Source of the DNA: Paracoccaceae bacterium
Lineage (GTDB): Bacteria > Pseudomonadota > Alphaproteobacteria > Rhodobacterales > Rhodobacteraceae
Length of the DNA stretch: 6,553 nt
NCBI GenBank assembly: GCA_003511785.1
Contig: DOIS01000375.1
Span: 1-6,553 of the forward strand
Direction: 5' to 3'
A program made the position numbers and the translations under genes. Position 1 is the first letter of the stretch. Each line of letters begins with the position of its first letter. Positions 6,182 through 6,553 of the stretch are shown here, piece by piece. The notes under the pieces are model-generated. The model did not search any database. It was not told where the DNA came from and saw nothing but the letters and a program-made list of their open reading frames with translations.

Positions 6182-6553
6182 ATGAGCGATAACCCCTATG
6201 CCGACCTGCCCGCGAACAGGTTCTGGCGCCAGGCCGTGGCCGACCGGTCCCTGTTCGACATAGACCTGGCCTGGGACCCCAAGTTCACCATCGGCCGCAA
6301 GATGCGCATCTCGACCTTCGGGTCGTGTTTCGCGCAGCATTTCGGGCGGGCGCTGAAGGCCCGTGACATGGGCTGGTTCGATGCCGAACCGATCAACCCG
6401 GTGATCAGCGACGAGACTTGCCAGGCCTATGGCTATCGCGTGTTCTCGGCGCGCACCGCCAATATCTACACCACCTCGCTGCTCAACCAGTGGACCCGCT
6501 GGGCGCTCGGCCATGAGACGCCGCCCGGCGAGATCTGGGAGAAGAACGGCCGC
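6182..6553 (+). CDS. GSCFA-domain protein, N-terminal part (runs off the window)
   Basis: The first 124 codons of a GSCFA family protein, open to the window edge with no stop. It begins MSDNPYADLPANRFWR, and the signature that names the family, GSCFA, is at residues 47-51 within STFGSCFAQHFGR. The family is related to SGNH/GDSL hydrolases, in which the Ser of the first block is the nucleophile; Ser48 would be that residue. Members are uncharacterised or tied to surface polysaccharide loci, so a glycan esterase-like or transferase role is inference. There is no signal peptide, suggesting a cytoplasmic protein. The ATG at 6182 is preceded by GGGTGG with a 5-base gap; an ATG at 6177 is closed at once by TGA. 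The remaining blocks of the catalytic domain lie outside the window. It is on the same strand as the methyltransferase, 97 bases downstream. Confidence 0.85.
   Translation, partial: MSDNPYADLPANRFWRQAVADRSLFDIDLAWDPKFTIGRKMRISTFGSCFAQHFGRALKARDMGWFDAEPINPVISDETCQAYGYRVFSARTANIYTTSLLNQWTRWALGHETPPGEIWEKNGR

Noticed and set aside
5831..6514. Long minus-strand open frame opposite the methyltransferase end and the GSCFA start
   Set aside because: No family motif and shadow-like composition, while the plus strand carries the diagnostic GSCFA signature and the methyltransferase C-terminus.
1..6553. CRISPR array, insertion sequence, phage or toxin-antitoxin elements
   Set aside because: No regularly spaced repeats, terminal inverted repeats, transposase, integrase or small paired ORFs were found on either strand.

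Overview
The window is compact, GC-rich bacterial DNA. Codon third positions are mostly G or C, genes are tightly packed and several overlap. The gene set (GSCFA protein, YbdK-type carboxylate-amine ligase, Bcr/CflA-type exporter, FrnE-like DsbA protein) and the style of the proteins suggest an alphaproteobacterium, most likely of the Rhodobacterales. That placement is an inference from pattern only, since no marker gene is present.

Left part (46-5099, all minus strand, so read right to left): a YbdK-type glutamate-cysteine-ligase-like gene (5099-3987) interrupted by an in-frame TGA; an AMP-forming acyl-CoA synthetase (3938-2418); a FrnE-like DsbA-family thiol oxidoreductase (2421-1756), whose start overlaps the synthetase stop as ATGA; a small two-helix potassium channel (1749-1363), 6 bases after the oxidoreductase; and, after a 105-base gap, a Bcr/CflA-like MFS drug exporter (1257-46). 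The synthetase, oxidoreductase and channel look translationally coupled. The ligase probably heads the run from the divergent intergenic region at 5100-5239. The exporter may be a separate unit.

Right part (5240-6553, plus strand): a class I SAM-dependent methyltransferase (5240-6084) whose N-terminal and catalytic parts lie in different frames joined near 5390, then a 97-base spacer with short direct repeats, then the start of a GSCFA-domain protein (6182 to the window edge).

No new multi-gene system is visible and most of the window is ordinary housekeeping or accessory metabolism. The main oddity is that the two divergently transcribed genes around 5100-5240 are each broken by one lesion, about 560 bases apart. 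The nonsense codon in the ligase sits at a normally conserved position with the frame otherwise intact. Sequencing or assembly error, real gene decay and recoding cannot be told apart from the sequence alone.
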